64,000 bases of DNA from Branchiostoma floridae (lineage: Eukaryota > Chordata > Leptocardii > Amphioxiformes > Branchiostomatidae), in contig NC_049983.1 of assembly GCF_000003815.2 (NCBI RefSeq), positions 19,401,743 through 19,465,742 of the forward strand. The letters are read 5' to 3'. Shown here in pieces: positions 49,551-60,780 of this stretch. The position numbers and the translations under genes are program-made. The notes under the pieces are model-generated. The model was not told where the DNA came from and did not search any database. It saw only the letters and a list, made by a program, of their open reading frames with translations. Each line of letters opens with the position of its first letter. Within the stretch, counting starts at the first letter, position 1.

Positions 49551-50999
49551 CTGTATTTGATTGGACTGAGGGGTTGAGTTTTGTTGCGTAGTAGAGGTCT
49601 CAAAATAACGACACTATCTTGGTACCACTTAAGATCCTTGGTAATCCTTCTTTTTCTTGAAAACTTTTGCCCAATCTGGAAATTTTTTTAGTTAGAAGGA
49701 ACATGCAAGCTTTCCCATTTTGGTCAAAATTTGTTCAGTGCATCAGTTAACTTGTTGTTAAAAAACAGGTTTGAGTTGTTGGGTGCTGCAGGTTCAATCA
49801 GGAGGAAATGGGTCAAAGGTGAGGCTTCTTTCACAAAGCAAACTTATCTTGGAGTTTGAGCCAAACAACCTTCTGTTTTCTGTGAATGGTTATAATCTAA
49901 ATACATGTGACTTTCTCCATAGTTAAGAAAAACTTTTAAGGTTTTAAGATGAACTTTTAAGGTTAGTGCCTTTTTGAAGCCTTCTTTTAGTGTATTTCAA
50001 CATGCTTCCCTATGGACAGTTCAAACTTTGATGTCTGCCCTAGAGTAGTAGAGACTACAGGAGTGGGACAGAAGAAGGAAAATGCCAATATTTCTGTCTA
50101 GGCTCAGGTATTTCGCAACTGTGGTTTTGATGTACTGGTTGTATTGCCAGACAGTTCCTTGATAAGCATGTCCAAAATTACCCTTCAACAACGCATCTCT
50201 TCAAAGCCAACTAGAGAGATTTCTTTGAGGCTTTTCAGGGACCAGTCATTTGGCTGGACTTGACTCAGACTGGACTTGACTCAGCAGTTTTAGATACCAA
50301 TTGTGAATCTAGCTGATGTACATCAGGTCCATGTAAAAAAATTCCTATATCCTGGACCAAGCACAGAAATGAACATACCATTGACTGAACAGTGATAACT
50401 TTAAAGGGGCTCCTCCATTGGTATATCATCAGGATGACTTTATAACATCACCATTTTCAATTTTATCTGCATAAGACTTAGAAACATCTTTCTTTCATCC
50501 ATCTGATTGCAATTTTGGGAATAAACCTTTATAAAGTCTCCAAAACTTGCCTATAATGTGCAATGGATGACTCCAAGTTGTTCATGGAAAGAAATGACAT
50601 CATTCTAGAATAACTGACAGAAATTAACTAAGATGGTCAGGAATATGGTGTAGGATTGTGTGTACATGTAGGAGTTTAAGAAACTATAAGTTTTCTTATA
50701 GGAATGGTCTGACACCCTTTATATGTATGTACAGAGAAGTTAAGAAAGTGAACTGAGGCTGTCCAAGCAAAACTTTCACACGCCCCCACTATGTTAGGTG
50801 TTTTTAAACTAGATCAAGAGTTGGGTTCAGAAAAGGGAGGTGTCACACTCCATGCAGGCTGATGTAAGGGAAGTGTGAGCTTGTCACATGGTAACACTTG
50901 GGTGAAGCCGGAGTAAGCTACAGGTGGCATGAACGATGAGCAAATTTCCCCCATGCCTTACTAGACTGATGGCCCTGCACCCCAGGTTAAGACTTTGAT
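49551..50999. other. Non-coding stretch with a 16-base tandem duplication
   Basis: 'tggacttgactcagac' is repeated once at 50255-50286. Nothing else supported. Confidence 0.45.
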
Positions 51000-51180
51000 G
51001 CATGCGTGATTTGAAGAGGGAAAGTGATTAATTAAAGGTTAGTTGCGGCAGTATTAAATCCTTGTCACGGGAACTCCTGTGGGTCCCTGTCAGCACGCGG
51101 GGGAGTGACTCACTGATGGAACGCTTCAGGTTTTATTGATGCTTAATTTTCTCAATATGGGTGGTAAATGGAGTCATGAC
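51000..51180. promoter_or_regulatory. Candidate homeodomain regulatory block
   Basis: GTGATTAATTAAAGG (51024-51038) contains paired TAAT cores. It is followed by a less AT-rich patch with GTGACTCA (AP-1-like) near 51105. No coding frame. Confidence 0.22.
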
Positions 51181-52329
51181 TGCCATCTGATCTGGTCAGT
51201 CAATTGTTGGTCAACCCACAAAAGAGTGGACAGTTTACAATGCGTTTCTAAAGGTTTCTAAAGTTGCATACTACATGTAAGTATAATAGGAAGAAGACAG
51301 TTAAGAATTGGCTGCCACCTTTGAAAGGGGACATTTCTTCCTCAACGACAGTAGCTCCATGATGCAGCAGTTGTGTAACATGATGATAGAAGGAGTTCAC
51401 CTTCAGCCCCAGGATTCACTGCTAGAAGGTCATGATCAAGTGAAGTAGATAGAGTACATGTTCAGTGTACATTGTATAACAGGAAGCATAGGTTTATTCC
51501 TGTCACAACTCAAAATTTTTTTACACCATAAAAATGATGAAGAAATTTGTCTTATTGAAGTAGAATTTTCCTGATGAAGGTAGTGTAAGGAACAATAACT
51601 TAGTACTTATCAGAAAAATATCCTTCAAATAAAAGGACCTTTGTTTGTAATATCATTATGTTATTCTGAAACTTTGGATCGCTCTTAGTGTGCGAATACT
51701 TTCATCTCACCCCACAAGAAGAGACGAACATCATTTAATGATTTGTGACATCACCTATCAGGTTTGTTAAGAACTGCAGTTGGTACAGGTGCTCAATGCA
51801 GTGCTCTAAATTATCGTACCAGCTTACACATGCTAAAGCTTACAAGTGATAAAGAACATTAAGCTGATAGTTAGATGGGTTGTTATCCGAAAGTGAATAA
51901 TGGTATCATTCAAACCAGAATGATAATGAATTGTTTGATAGAAATAGAGCAGCACTATTTTTCAGGTTACTAAAGCCTTGCTCTTTCTGGGTTCCTATTC
52001 ATCACAAAGTTTGCAGATTCCTTAGTCAATTTTCTGAATGACACTGTCAGCTATTAAATATCCTCAACTGCCTGGCACTTGACCCCTTGTGCCGATAAAA
52101 GGCAGGAAATAGCGCAGTTCTGACAGGAGATACATCTATGATCGCCGACTGGAGGGCCTATCTTCTACCAACACCTTAACCCAACAATCAACCCTCCCCA
52201 CAACTGTGGCTATCTGGGTTTCTACCAGTGATTGCCCCACCCATCATCCTGTCACCGCAGCACACCTTACCATCGGTGGGAGAACGATACCGTTATGTAA
52301 TCACGTCAAGTCGGACACAATAATGGACT
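51181..52329. other. Non-coding stretch, nothing recognised
   Basis: No supported feature. Confidence 0.4.
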
Positions 52330-52460
52330 CAGATTCCCCGGGGGAATGCTCATTGCCTGATGATGATTGCAAATTATCCTCAACGGTGAAAGATGTGCAT
52401 GATTTTAGGGAATGGTCCACTTGTCATGGTATTAAATCCAAGCTGGTATGGATTTGGGGG
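52330..52460. promoter_or_regulatory. Candidate cis-regulatory block
   Basis: Balanced-composition patch with 'ctgatgatgattgcaaatta' (C/EBP- or octamer-like half). Motif impression only. Confidence 0.15.
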
Positions 52461-52664
52461 TAGTCTATGGGACTTATCTGTGTCTGATGAAGAACCAGGG
52501 CAAATCTGTTTGGCTTACTGTCACTATCTTTAACTCAGTAGACAAAGAGCATGGCTAGTTTTACTGTTGGTGATATGTTTGAAGCCAATAAGTCCAGTAA
52601 ATGTGGGAGTGTTATGTGCCCTGGGTCAGATACAGGCAGCACAGGAGTGGTTTTATCAGTGGCA

Positions 52665-52681
52665 ATGGCCTTGGTGCTGAA
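52665..52681 (-). promoter_or_regulatory. RE1-like site, solo (degenerate)
   Basis: Minus strand TTCAGCACCAAGGCCAT, 13 of 15 fixed RE1 positions; the left half is perfect. Confidence 0.4.
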
Positions 52682-53695
52682 TGAACTGCTGTGATGTGTG
52701 CTATTTGATGTTGTTCATTCTGTAATGAGGTAATGGCTTAGAATGATGTAGAAGGTGCTTGAATCTAGTAAGATTAGTCAAAGAGCATCAGATTCTATAA
52801 ACAAGTGTTGGGAATCTCCTAAAGCTGCATCACTTGGTATTCTGTTTTGGACTTTGGTAGTGCGTCATCAATTCTTGTTAAAAGTTTTCTTCTGTTAGCT
52901 TATCTGAGATCTTTTTTTCTTTAAAATTTGAAGGCATCTAATCTTCAATTTGGCTGTGGTGTGACTAACATTAACCCTCAGATAAGTTTTCATGTACAAT
53001 GTACTAGTAGTGAACATTTCCCCTTTACTTTATCAGAACTTCTATTTTCAGAAAACTTTAATTTGATTTCTTCAAAATGAATGTCCTTCCCAAACCTACC
53101 AACCATTATCCTAGCCGGCATCCCAACTTTCAGTCTGTGTGTGGAATGTAGGTTTCTACAACTCCAAACTTCTGATGTCAAATTTTTCCTTTTTACTTGG
53201 GCTTCACTTGAAGGCAATTTGATGGTTCTGATCCCACGAACCCTCCAGCCCTATTTGCGTCAAATCTGATGTTCTCAGTATCTCATTCTCTTTTTCCTAA
53301 GGGACATTCCACGCTCTATCTTCTCACATGGTTTCAAAGATGTTCTCAAAACTGAGGATGTACAATTGAAGGGAGATAATTAAGAGCCAAGGACAACCCA
53401 GTGAGCTAATGCAAAAAAGTTTTTGCGTTAGAAGGGTAGCAGGCATGATGGTGTAGAAAAGACAGCCTTCTTTCCCTTCATGCAGGTTCATAGCTTGAAT
53501 GTAAGTTCATCTGTGGTGTTAGTCAACATTATGTTACAATTTTGAAAACGTCACACTTTCAGTCTGGATGTGTGACTTAGGCTTTGGGTCATTTCAACTT
53601 GATAAGGATCAGAGGACTAATGGAAAGCTTGTTGGTAAGCTTTACTCTGTGTATGGTAATAGGGTTTTTAGAATTGTAACATAAGGTTCATAGCT
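52682..53695. other. Non-coding stretch, nothing recognised
   Basis: No supported feature. Confidence 0.4.
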
Positions 53696-53790
53696 ATTTT
53701 GATTTGATTTGATTTATTTGGCTGTATAGAAAGAAATTACCCAAGTAGCCGGAGGCTATTATAAAGGCTATTTAAAGGGTACATTTAGAC
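53696..53790. repeat. TTTGA microsatellite joined to a probable dispersed-repeat end
   Basis: About four TTTGA units are followed by 'ttatttggctgtatagaaag' and then 'agccggaggctattataaag'. A simple repeat abutting such a block resembles the 3' end of a non-LTR retroelement or SINE. There is only one copy in this window. Confidence 0.4.
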
Positions 53791-55439
53791 ATTTCAGACC
53801 TAAAGATAGTATCCATACTTCCTAGTGGGTTGAGAACGGCATGTAAGAATCAATGGACACAGTTCCTTTTCTTGAGCTTCCGACTGCCTTTTACTGGTGT
53901 GCACTTCATCTTCCTGTAATTCTTGCATCAAAGCCTCCTCTGAGTTTGTCTGCCAGTGTTCTGCGGCTCTCTGAGTTCAACAAGGATTGATTCACCCTTT
54001 ACTCAGGCGTCAGAAACTACTCTGAAATGACAGGAAGTGGGTGTGAAATATCCAACCTTACAGCCAGCCAGTGTGCAGATAATTGAAACGAAAGGGCACG
54101 GGGGTGGGAGACATTTTTACCTGACCTTTCGGCACTCCAACACATCACAAGACATCTCAGCGGGGTGTCTTTTATGTTTTATTGCTTTGGTGAATACTAA
54201 TTTCAGCTTGTCTGGGAAAAATGCCAACAATATTCGACACTGTATGATAACCTTGAGGGCAAACACAATCAACTAACATTTATTAAATCAAAAGAGCCTG
54301 AAAAAGGATTATATGGAACAGTTGATGTTTAATTTGTTGTACTCGTGAAGTTTTGAAACTTTGACTGACACGTTTTTGTCAGTAGGCCTGCCCTCTTTCT
54401 TTGGATTCAAACTGATTTTCTGTCAAGGAGAGATTAGCTACAAACCTTTATCTTCAATGTATCAGTGGGGTGGAGACAGGGGAGTTGATAATACATTCCA
54501 TTTGTATCTTCTGCTATCATTGACCCACTGTACCTTTTTTGTCAAGTAAAACTAGAGCTTAAAAGTTTGTTGAGTTTAAAACTGTCATGGCATGGCAGTC
54601 AGAAGAATAGTTGATATAGCAAGAAAAGGGGCTTTATTAAACCGAAAAGTAAAGTTAAGAGGGGAAAGATTGTTCCAACTTTGACACTTACATGCATGCC
54701 TTGTTGCCTAATTGACACATGTACCTTCCTAAATTTCAGATGTCAATGGAACAAATGTAAACTTCTAGATGTCATCTGAAAGACAGTTGCTCCTTCTATA
54801 ACTGTTACTATAACTGCTGTATGAATATTTCATGCATGAGGGAGCTATTGTTTTTCAGTGGCTGTGTGTACACAATGTATGTTTGTGTATGGGCATGGGT
54901 TTGATGTATTTCCCATTCTGAGATTATGATGCTGTTTGGTACACTTGTACTCGGGTAGGTTTTGTAATCCAAAAAATGCACACCAACGTTTGCGGGTCTC
55001 TAAGATTTATTGCTATTTGGATATTGGACTTAAATTCCAATTTCACATTTCCAATCTGTTTCCAAGTCTTGAATGATCAATGACTAAGTTTTAAACCTTG
55101 TCTCCTGGTGCCATTACTGGGACATCAGCCAAGAAACCCACGATTCATGGTCTCCCTTTGAGGCAGAGGTGAAGAAATCAATATTCGTGGACATAATGTG
55201 TCCTGAGAAAAGCATGTCTGCAAGTTGACTAGTCCGGATCACCTGGGCTTGTTGAAACTTAAGCATTGTCATTCATATTATTGTTGATATTCCCACCAGA
55301 AAGGTATTGTGCAAGCAGGACAGTTACAAAACAATCTACTACCAAAACCAATTTTGTATTAGAGGAGATAACGAAAACAACCATGCTTCTTTAAACTCCA
55401 TTAGGAACTTTGTAAGCTAGTGTACCTACCAGGGAGCTA
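53791..55439. other. Non-coding stretch, nothing recognised
   Basis: No supported feature. The last AT-rich sequence before the abrupt change near 55440. Confidence 0.4.
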
Positions 55440-55457
55440 TGTTTTGGGTACCTGAAA

Positions 55458-55675
55458 CGAGGAACAACACGACGTGAAGTTCCTCAAAACACGTCATTCC
55501 ACACGAAACGTGCCATTTCTCAAACGCCGCTATCTTTGCACGGGTGCGGAGTTACTGTCGCGTGACTGTAACCGCACGCGTGTAAAGATAGCGTCGCTTG
55601 AAGAATAGCACGTTTCGTGCCGATTGACGAGTTTTGAGCAACTTCACGCAAACTCCGAACGCGTGCATTACCTCG
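55458..55675. mobile_element. CpG-rich foldback element
   Basis: The left arm (about 55458-55555) contains ACGAAACGTGC and CGCTATCTTTGCACG. The right arm (about 55568-55675) contains their reverse complements, CGTGTAAAGATAGCG and GCACGTTTCGT. The arms are about 85-100 bases with small gaps around a 12-base loop. No target duplication found. Confidence 0.75.
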
Positions 55676-56518
55676 CCCCGTGCTGACTTCGCACGCTTGT
55701 GCACAGAACGGACACGCGTTTTCGTGGGCGCAAAAGCGACGGGCATAGCGGCGGACATTGCGCGTGCCGCGTACGTAGTCAACAGACACGTGCATGACCT
55801 CAAAGCAACCCGAATTGGCACGTAATCCATGTACACAAGAAGCGGAAAGCGGTGGCGTAAAACGGAGCGCATTGATACGATGAGTAACGTGTCGCAAACG
55901 TCGGACTTGAAATGCGTAAATTTCCTTTAAAAAAACAGGAGTCTACAGTGGTAGATAGGAACATCATAGCCGCTATTTTGCAACGCACAATGCTTTGCGA
56001 GGTCGGGCGTACAATTCCTCATTTTAACCGAAAGTCGCACGACGTGCGTTACCTCATTACAGAGCCCAGCATTTGCACAGCGTAAACAACATATTTTGTG
56101 TAAACAAACATTTTTGACGCAGCGATACAAAGCTAGTAGTAGATGATTACTTATTTACAAAGAACTTACAACGAAAACTGATGATTTAGTTTGGTACTTT
56201 GGAGGAGCGAGTAGTAAACTTACAAGCGATACGAGGAAATGCTCCGCCGACACCGTAACATTTTCTACTATATCTAACCAATCTATTTACGGCGTACGTA
56301 GCTGAAAATAAATGATAAACATTACAAAACAGAATTCATACCTTGTACTATGTGTGACTAAACCACAGCTTCCCAAAGGCTGACTCGCTGAATCCAAACA
56401 AGTAGTGACGCAGGTTGTAAATAAAGAGCTGAAAGAAACGGCCCGACTGTAAACACGATTGTTGTTCGAATGACGCGGCTAAACAAAATATGCACGCATG
56501 CGCGCTGCTTACCCACGT

Positions 56519-56532
56519 GTTACCTAGGCAAC
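56519..56532. promoter_or_regulatory. X-box-like (RFX) palindrome with overlapping E-box
   Basis: GTTACCTAGGCAAC has the two RFX half-sites (GTTACC and GGCAAC) with a central TA where AT is usual. It overlaps the last base of a CACGTG E-box at 56514-56519. RFX sites are typical of cilia-gene promoters; that role here is inference. Confidence 0.35.
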
Positions 56533-56557
56533 CAACCAGCGCAAAGCATCTCGGTCT

Positions 56558-56683
56558 GGGCGATACTATTTATTTTGAGGGGTGTCAGGTATACTATAAT
56601 ACATGTAATAATGAATCTATTAGTATCGCCCTTGGTATCGCTAAGGTTCTTTTTGCATTGCCGCGCCAGCGGCAATGCCTTAT
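56558..56683. repeat. Short inverted repeats
   Basis: GGGCGATACTA (56558-56568) and its exact reverse complement TAGTATCGCCC (56631-56641) bound an 84-base segment. Next to it is a hairpin GCATTGCCGC/GCGGCAATGC with a 4-base loop near 56658-56681. Confidence 0.65.
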
Positions 56684-57919
56684 GCCAGCTTTCTTCCATG
56701 GTTCCATGGACGGACCTTTTAACCCAGCCCTTCCAAAGCCCCTTCCAAAGGCCCTTCTTTCCTTGCCGAGTTTCATTGCTTAGTTAGACAATGGTACATT
56801 CCAGGCGAGTATTTAAACTCTCTTCTAGACGCATGTTACTGTATGTGGTCCAGCGTAATAAATCTACGCTTTAACTCACCATGTTTATATAAAGATATAT
56901 CACAAATTGCATCAGAAGGAACTTATTTTGTAATGAAAAATAATGCATATTCATTGTGGGTCAAAAAGTTTTACAAAACCTGTTTAATGTGCCAATAATT
57001 CATGTGACATAAATTATGATAATGAGGTAAATTTCCAATATCCCCTTTTGCTGCATTTCCTACTGAAGTTGTAGGTGTCGCTCTCAGCAGTTCAGTCATA
57101 AAATACGCGGCAATGCACAGCTTTTCTTAAAAGATTTCTTGTTTAATCACCTTGGTATCGCATTGTGGCAAAATTGATGGACAGATTTCATCCTAATCCC
57201 TGCTAAAAGAAATGATTTCATTGCTTTCAGTCCACACAAAAGTTAGTGTGATATTTATATTTTGCAAATAAAAAAATATGGTTGAAATGAATAATGGATT
57301 CTTCGCCATGCTACTTTGTGTTTACTTCATTTTTAAGGTGGAAACTTGGAAGATTGTTGACTTATCGATCGAACGTACGCAGCATTTCGGTAGTTCGATT
57401 TTCCAAGATAATGTCCAAGGAGATCCTACGGTAGCATAAGATAGTATCAAAAGCTGGCAGAGGAGTGGAACCGGCCTAGGAGTGTTTATGCGACCTGATT
57501 GGAGACTATTTCCAAAATATAGAATGGACTCAATGGAGACATAAAAAGGTAAGATCGTGTTACATTTTCTGTAGATAATCTGAGAAACCAAGTCAATAGA
57601 TACAGTGTAACAATGTGGTAAGTTGTAACTTATGTCGATAACACTAATATTAGTAATAAGGTTACATTTCTTGGGAAAAACGACAGATTATAACCATCTG
57701 TTGGCTGCAACGTCGGAGGTAAATGTTGGCAAGGGAAATACAACATAGCTACAGTTTTCATTTCACATCCAGCCAAGAAAACTCCCGAATATAGGAATAA
57801 GCATTACTTAATTCTATTTATACAAAATCTTAGCGGAAGGTGTCGGGAAATTCAGATGGAATTTTAATAGCTTCTTAATATAGGCTCTAGCCAAGCGATC
57901 GTAACAAAAAGATACGTAT
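56684..57919. other. Stretch with open frames on both strands, none convincing
   Basis: At 57322-57591 both strands are largely open. The plus strand has an acceptor-like 'tttacttcatttttaag' before 57338 and then 33 codons to a stop. The minus strand is open for 89 codons. No domain was recognised on either. Confidence 0.3.
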
Positions 57920-58045
57920 CATGTAGTTCTCTCCATCTGGCCGTTGTGTCACTTCACATAAGAGCCTGCCCTTGACGAATTCTTTGGGGATTTTTCCGAT
58001 CTACCACTTCAATCCGCGAGACTCCCTGGGACGAGTCACTTTTTT
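57920..58045 (-). pseudogene. Possible decayed coding fragment with a frameshift
   Basis: On the minus strand two short frames read like protein and join if a run of five A bases is taken as a one-base slip. The upstream part includes SRIEVVDRKNP and the downstream part EFVKGRLLCEVTQRPDGENY. A 'cag' acceptor-like site lies at about 58032 and a 'gatac|gtatct' donor-like site near 57915. The plus strand is also open here for about 60 codons, so the strand is not settled. I do not recognise the family. Short length and the frameshift keep confidence low. Confidence 0.2.
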
Positions 58046-58410
58046 TTAACATTGTATAATACTCCATTTCAGAGTTTATTTACGGTTGGTTTGATACAAT
58101 TATTACCTTCCCGTCTATTTGGTAGAGATGTTTCATTTTATATCTATCTATAATCTTATATAACGTTACATCTTATGTACGAATACTCGACTTCATTGTT
58201 CAGATGCCGGTCGTGTTATGGCAAAAAGAGAACCTACCGAATGTGTAGTTTGGATGGGTGGAGACAATTTCACCGCGTCGATCAATTTGAGTGACACATC
58301 CTGCACGAAACATTTTCTTTATCCTTGGTTGATTATTGGTGTTGTTAGCAGCTTATAATACAGAGTGATGGAAATCATTCTATAATGTCTTGAATATACG
58401 CATGTCTTTT

Positions 58411-58862
58411 GAATGAACTCCGTACGATGCGTTCTATCTCCAACATGTTCATGTCGGGGGAGACACGATCGGAGAATTCGGAAAGGACTTAAAACATTCA
58501 TGATCCATTTGTTTTCAAACATGTCTCAATTTTCAAATTTGTATCAATTTACTTATGAATTTCTATTAAATCATCAACGTACCGTGTTGCCGACGAGTAA
58601 TGAACACCATTGTATAATGTATTAAGTATTTGCATCGGCAACGTTCTCCATGGCATGCAAATCAATGTCTATCTGGCTGATTTGAATGAAGTACGATGTG
58701 TTCTATTTCCAACTTGCTCCTGTCGGTGGAGACACGATCAGAGAATTTGGAAAGGACTTTACATTCATAATCCATTTGCTTTCCAATATGTCTCATTTCA
58801 AATGTATCAGTTTACTTGTAAATTTCTATATATTAAATTATCAACGTACCGTGTTTCCGACG
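58411..58862. repeat. Tandem duplication, two copies about 273 bp apart
   Basis: 58411-58596 and 58684-58862 share the order 'gaatgaa..gtacgatg', 'ggagacacgatc', 'gaatt(c/t)ggaaaggactt' and 'atcaacgtaccgtgtt(g/t)ccgacg'. Identity is moderate with indels that break any shared frame, so coding is unlikely. Confidence 0.8.
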
Positions 58863-59696
58863 TTTGAAATAGCGGCCCGGCTGGAAGTAGTTGCTGACGA
58901 ATTATGACCATGGTATACACTTACCTTTGATGCTTCAAAAGTAACGACACTAGTATGTCGTGACGTACTGTACATGTACTAGTATATGCACAGGTGTTGT
59001 TAATACAAAAAACAGCCTAGAACAGTTTTTAGACGTGTCAGAAATACATGTACATGTAATACGTACTAGAAGTAATGTTAATTTACGCAAAGAGCCAGCG
59101 CCAACACAAATAACTTTTAATAAACAAGAAATGAAAACCATTGTTTTTGTTTCAAGCTGTTGTTTCCAAGTAAAGCTGTTCTATTGTTATACTGACAAGC
59201 AGCTTTCATGGATGGTTGTTTTTTCTTTGGGCGCTTATCTTTATACTAGTAATTTACCTTATCTTGTTTATTCCGTACTTCGTATATTTTGGAATGGATC
59301 CAATGTAATCGTTAGTAAGGAAAACAATGTGAAAGGAATTATTATAAAGTTCCTACCACCAAATTAAATGAAGGGGTAACAAGGTCCAAATTTTAAAGAA
59401 AAACAGTTTGAATCTCCTTATTCGAAGGTGGAAAACGGAAAGAATCAACCATTAATTTGCAAGAAAAGACTTTTCGTTTTTCTTCTTGTTCCTCAAATGT
59501 CATTTATTGTAGGGTAAGTCAAGACGCAACTTGTGTTAGTAAAACCAAGCTCCTTGGTAAAACCGTTGTTCTGAACACAGTTAATAGAAGGTAAGTTTCA
59601 ATCTTCATGCAAACCAGAACAGAATTTTTTCGTCAGAACAAGAAGTTGAAAGAGATCAACATACAAGTAAAAGGGCGTGAGAAACTCTTCCTCCGA
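58863..59696. other. Non-coding stretch
   Basis: ACATGTA-rich words cluster at 58970-59060 (for example 'tacatgtacatgtaatac'). A 135-codon plus-strand frame (58960-59367) has no domain. Confidence 0.4.
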
Positions 59697-59726
59697 CCAA
59701 GGAGGTTGTTTTTTTAACCTCCTTGC
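59697..59726. repeat. CCAAGGAGGTT hairpin element, copy 2
   Basis: CCAAGGAGGTT and AACCTCCTTG flank a T-rich loop of about 9 bases. The flanks 'cttcctccga' and 'ctccgacagttc' are shared with copy 3. Confidence 0.75.
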
Positions 59727-60452
59727 TCCGACAGTTCACACCGACCTACTTACATATAACAAAAGGTAAGTTGATAGGTGATAATGATGAATGAATGAAG
59801 ACGTCTATAGTGTAGTGTCTTTCACGACTCGACGGTCAGACTGTACTGTCGGCTTTAACAAACGTTAGCGCTGATGTGTTGCAGGACATTTTGGACATTC
59901 AAGTCACAGCGAGTTGTGAACAATAGAGTGTGCACCAGAGTCCTGGACGTGACATTCTAGACACAGATGTGTATTACAATCTTTGGCTTTTGTCTGTTTC
60001 GTTGCAAAATACAGGAAACCAACATGAGTTTGCCATAAAAAAACACCATCCACGTTGTCACCAGTTAGCGAGATTGATTTGCTGATAGACATTAGTTCGT
60101 CAATCCGAACACCAGATGTTGTTTTGTTGTATAAAGGGCTAATTTTACAGGGACAGTGGTATTGGGATTTGACATTTCTAGTAAAAAAAACTTATTTCGA
60201 ATAGCAGTATTTGAATTTATTTGGAAGTATTTGGCAATATTATTATACACAAGCTTCAGGCATTGGTGTTCTTGTTCTTGTGAAGGAGCGATATTACAAC
60301 CTATATACTATAAAAGTCTATTCAATATTGTTACTGTATATAATTTATTGTATAAACTACTCTATATACAAAATGCGTCTTACTTAGTTGAAACCAGAAG
60401 GTTAGGATAAACGAACGTAGTGTTACTGTTAGGATTAACAAAATATCGTCAA
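59727..60452. other. Non-coding stretch, nothing recognised
   Basis: No supported feature. Confidence 0.4.
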
Positions 60453-60508
60453 CAGAACTGAACGACACACACACACACACGTATATATAGAACTGAACGA
60501 CACACACA
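60453..60508. repeat. AC microsatellite with flanking duplication
   Basis: An (AC)n tract at about 60463-60480, and the word 'agaactgaacgacacacac' occurring twice (60453 and 60489). Confidence 0.85.
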
Positions 60509-60564
60509 GATACATGCACACACTTCAGAACAACACAACTGCTGGCAGACTGTTCTTCCTTCGA

Positions 60565-60597
60565 CCAAGGAGGCTATACTTGTAATTAACCTCCTGC
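60565..60597. repeat. CCAAGGAGG hairpin element, copy 3
   Basis: CCAAGGAGG and AACCTCCTG arms, one base shorter on the right. It shares 'cttcc(t)tcgaccaaggagg' and 'ctccgaca' flanks with copy 2, 870 bases away. Confidence 0.7.
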
Positions 60598-60780
60598 TCC
60601 GACACTTCAAACCACTGAGCTTCGATATATTGTACCTGCGTATTGGAGAGAAAACAAACAGAAACTCATTATCCATCTCAAAGGTAGTTGACAACATCTT
60701 AAAAAACGGTAGGGTTTTACATGTAGGTTGAAATGAAATAACACTATAATGTTATATAGCTGAGCGTAGATTTAATTTGT

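Larger units (their letters stand above)
55440..56560. promoter_or_regulatory. CpG-dense block (possible promoter-associated island)
   Basis: CpG is several-fold more frequent than in the preceding 55 kb; roughly eight CpG per 60 bases between 55500 and 55800. The densest part coincides with the inverted repeat at 55458-55675. A diverged relative of the 'gcattacctcgccccgtgc' block recurs near 56045-56100, so part of the block is repeat-derived. CACGTG (56514) and an X-box-like site (56519) lie at its right edge. It could be a promoter of a gene beyond the window or an unmethylated repeat cluster. Confidence 0.5.

Noticed and set aside
57338-57439. Possible plus-strand terminal exon (33 codons after an acceptor-like site)
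   Set aside because: The opposite strand is open over a longer span, no family is recognised, and a 33-codon frame is common by chance.
58684-58862. Shared peptide-like reading VGGDTI..EFGKD in both copies of the 58.4/58.7 kb duplication
   Set aside because: No splice sites at the block edges, and indels between copies break the frame; the similarity follows from the DNA duplication.
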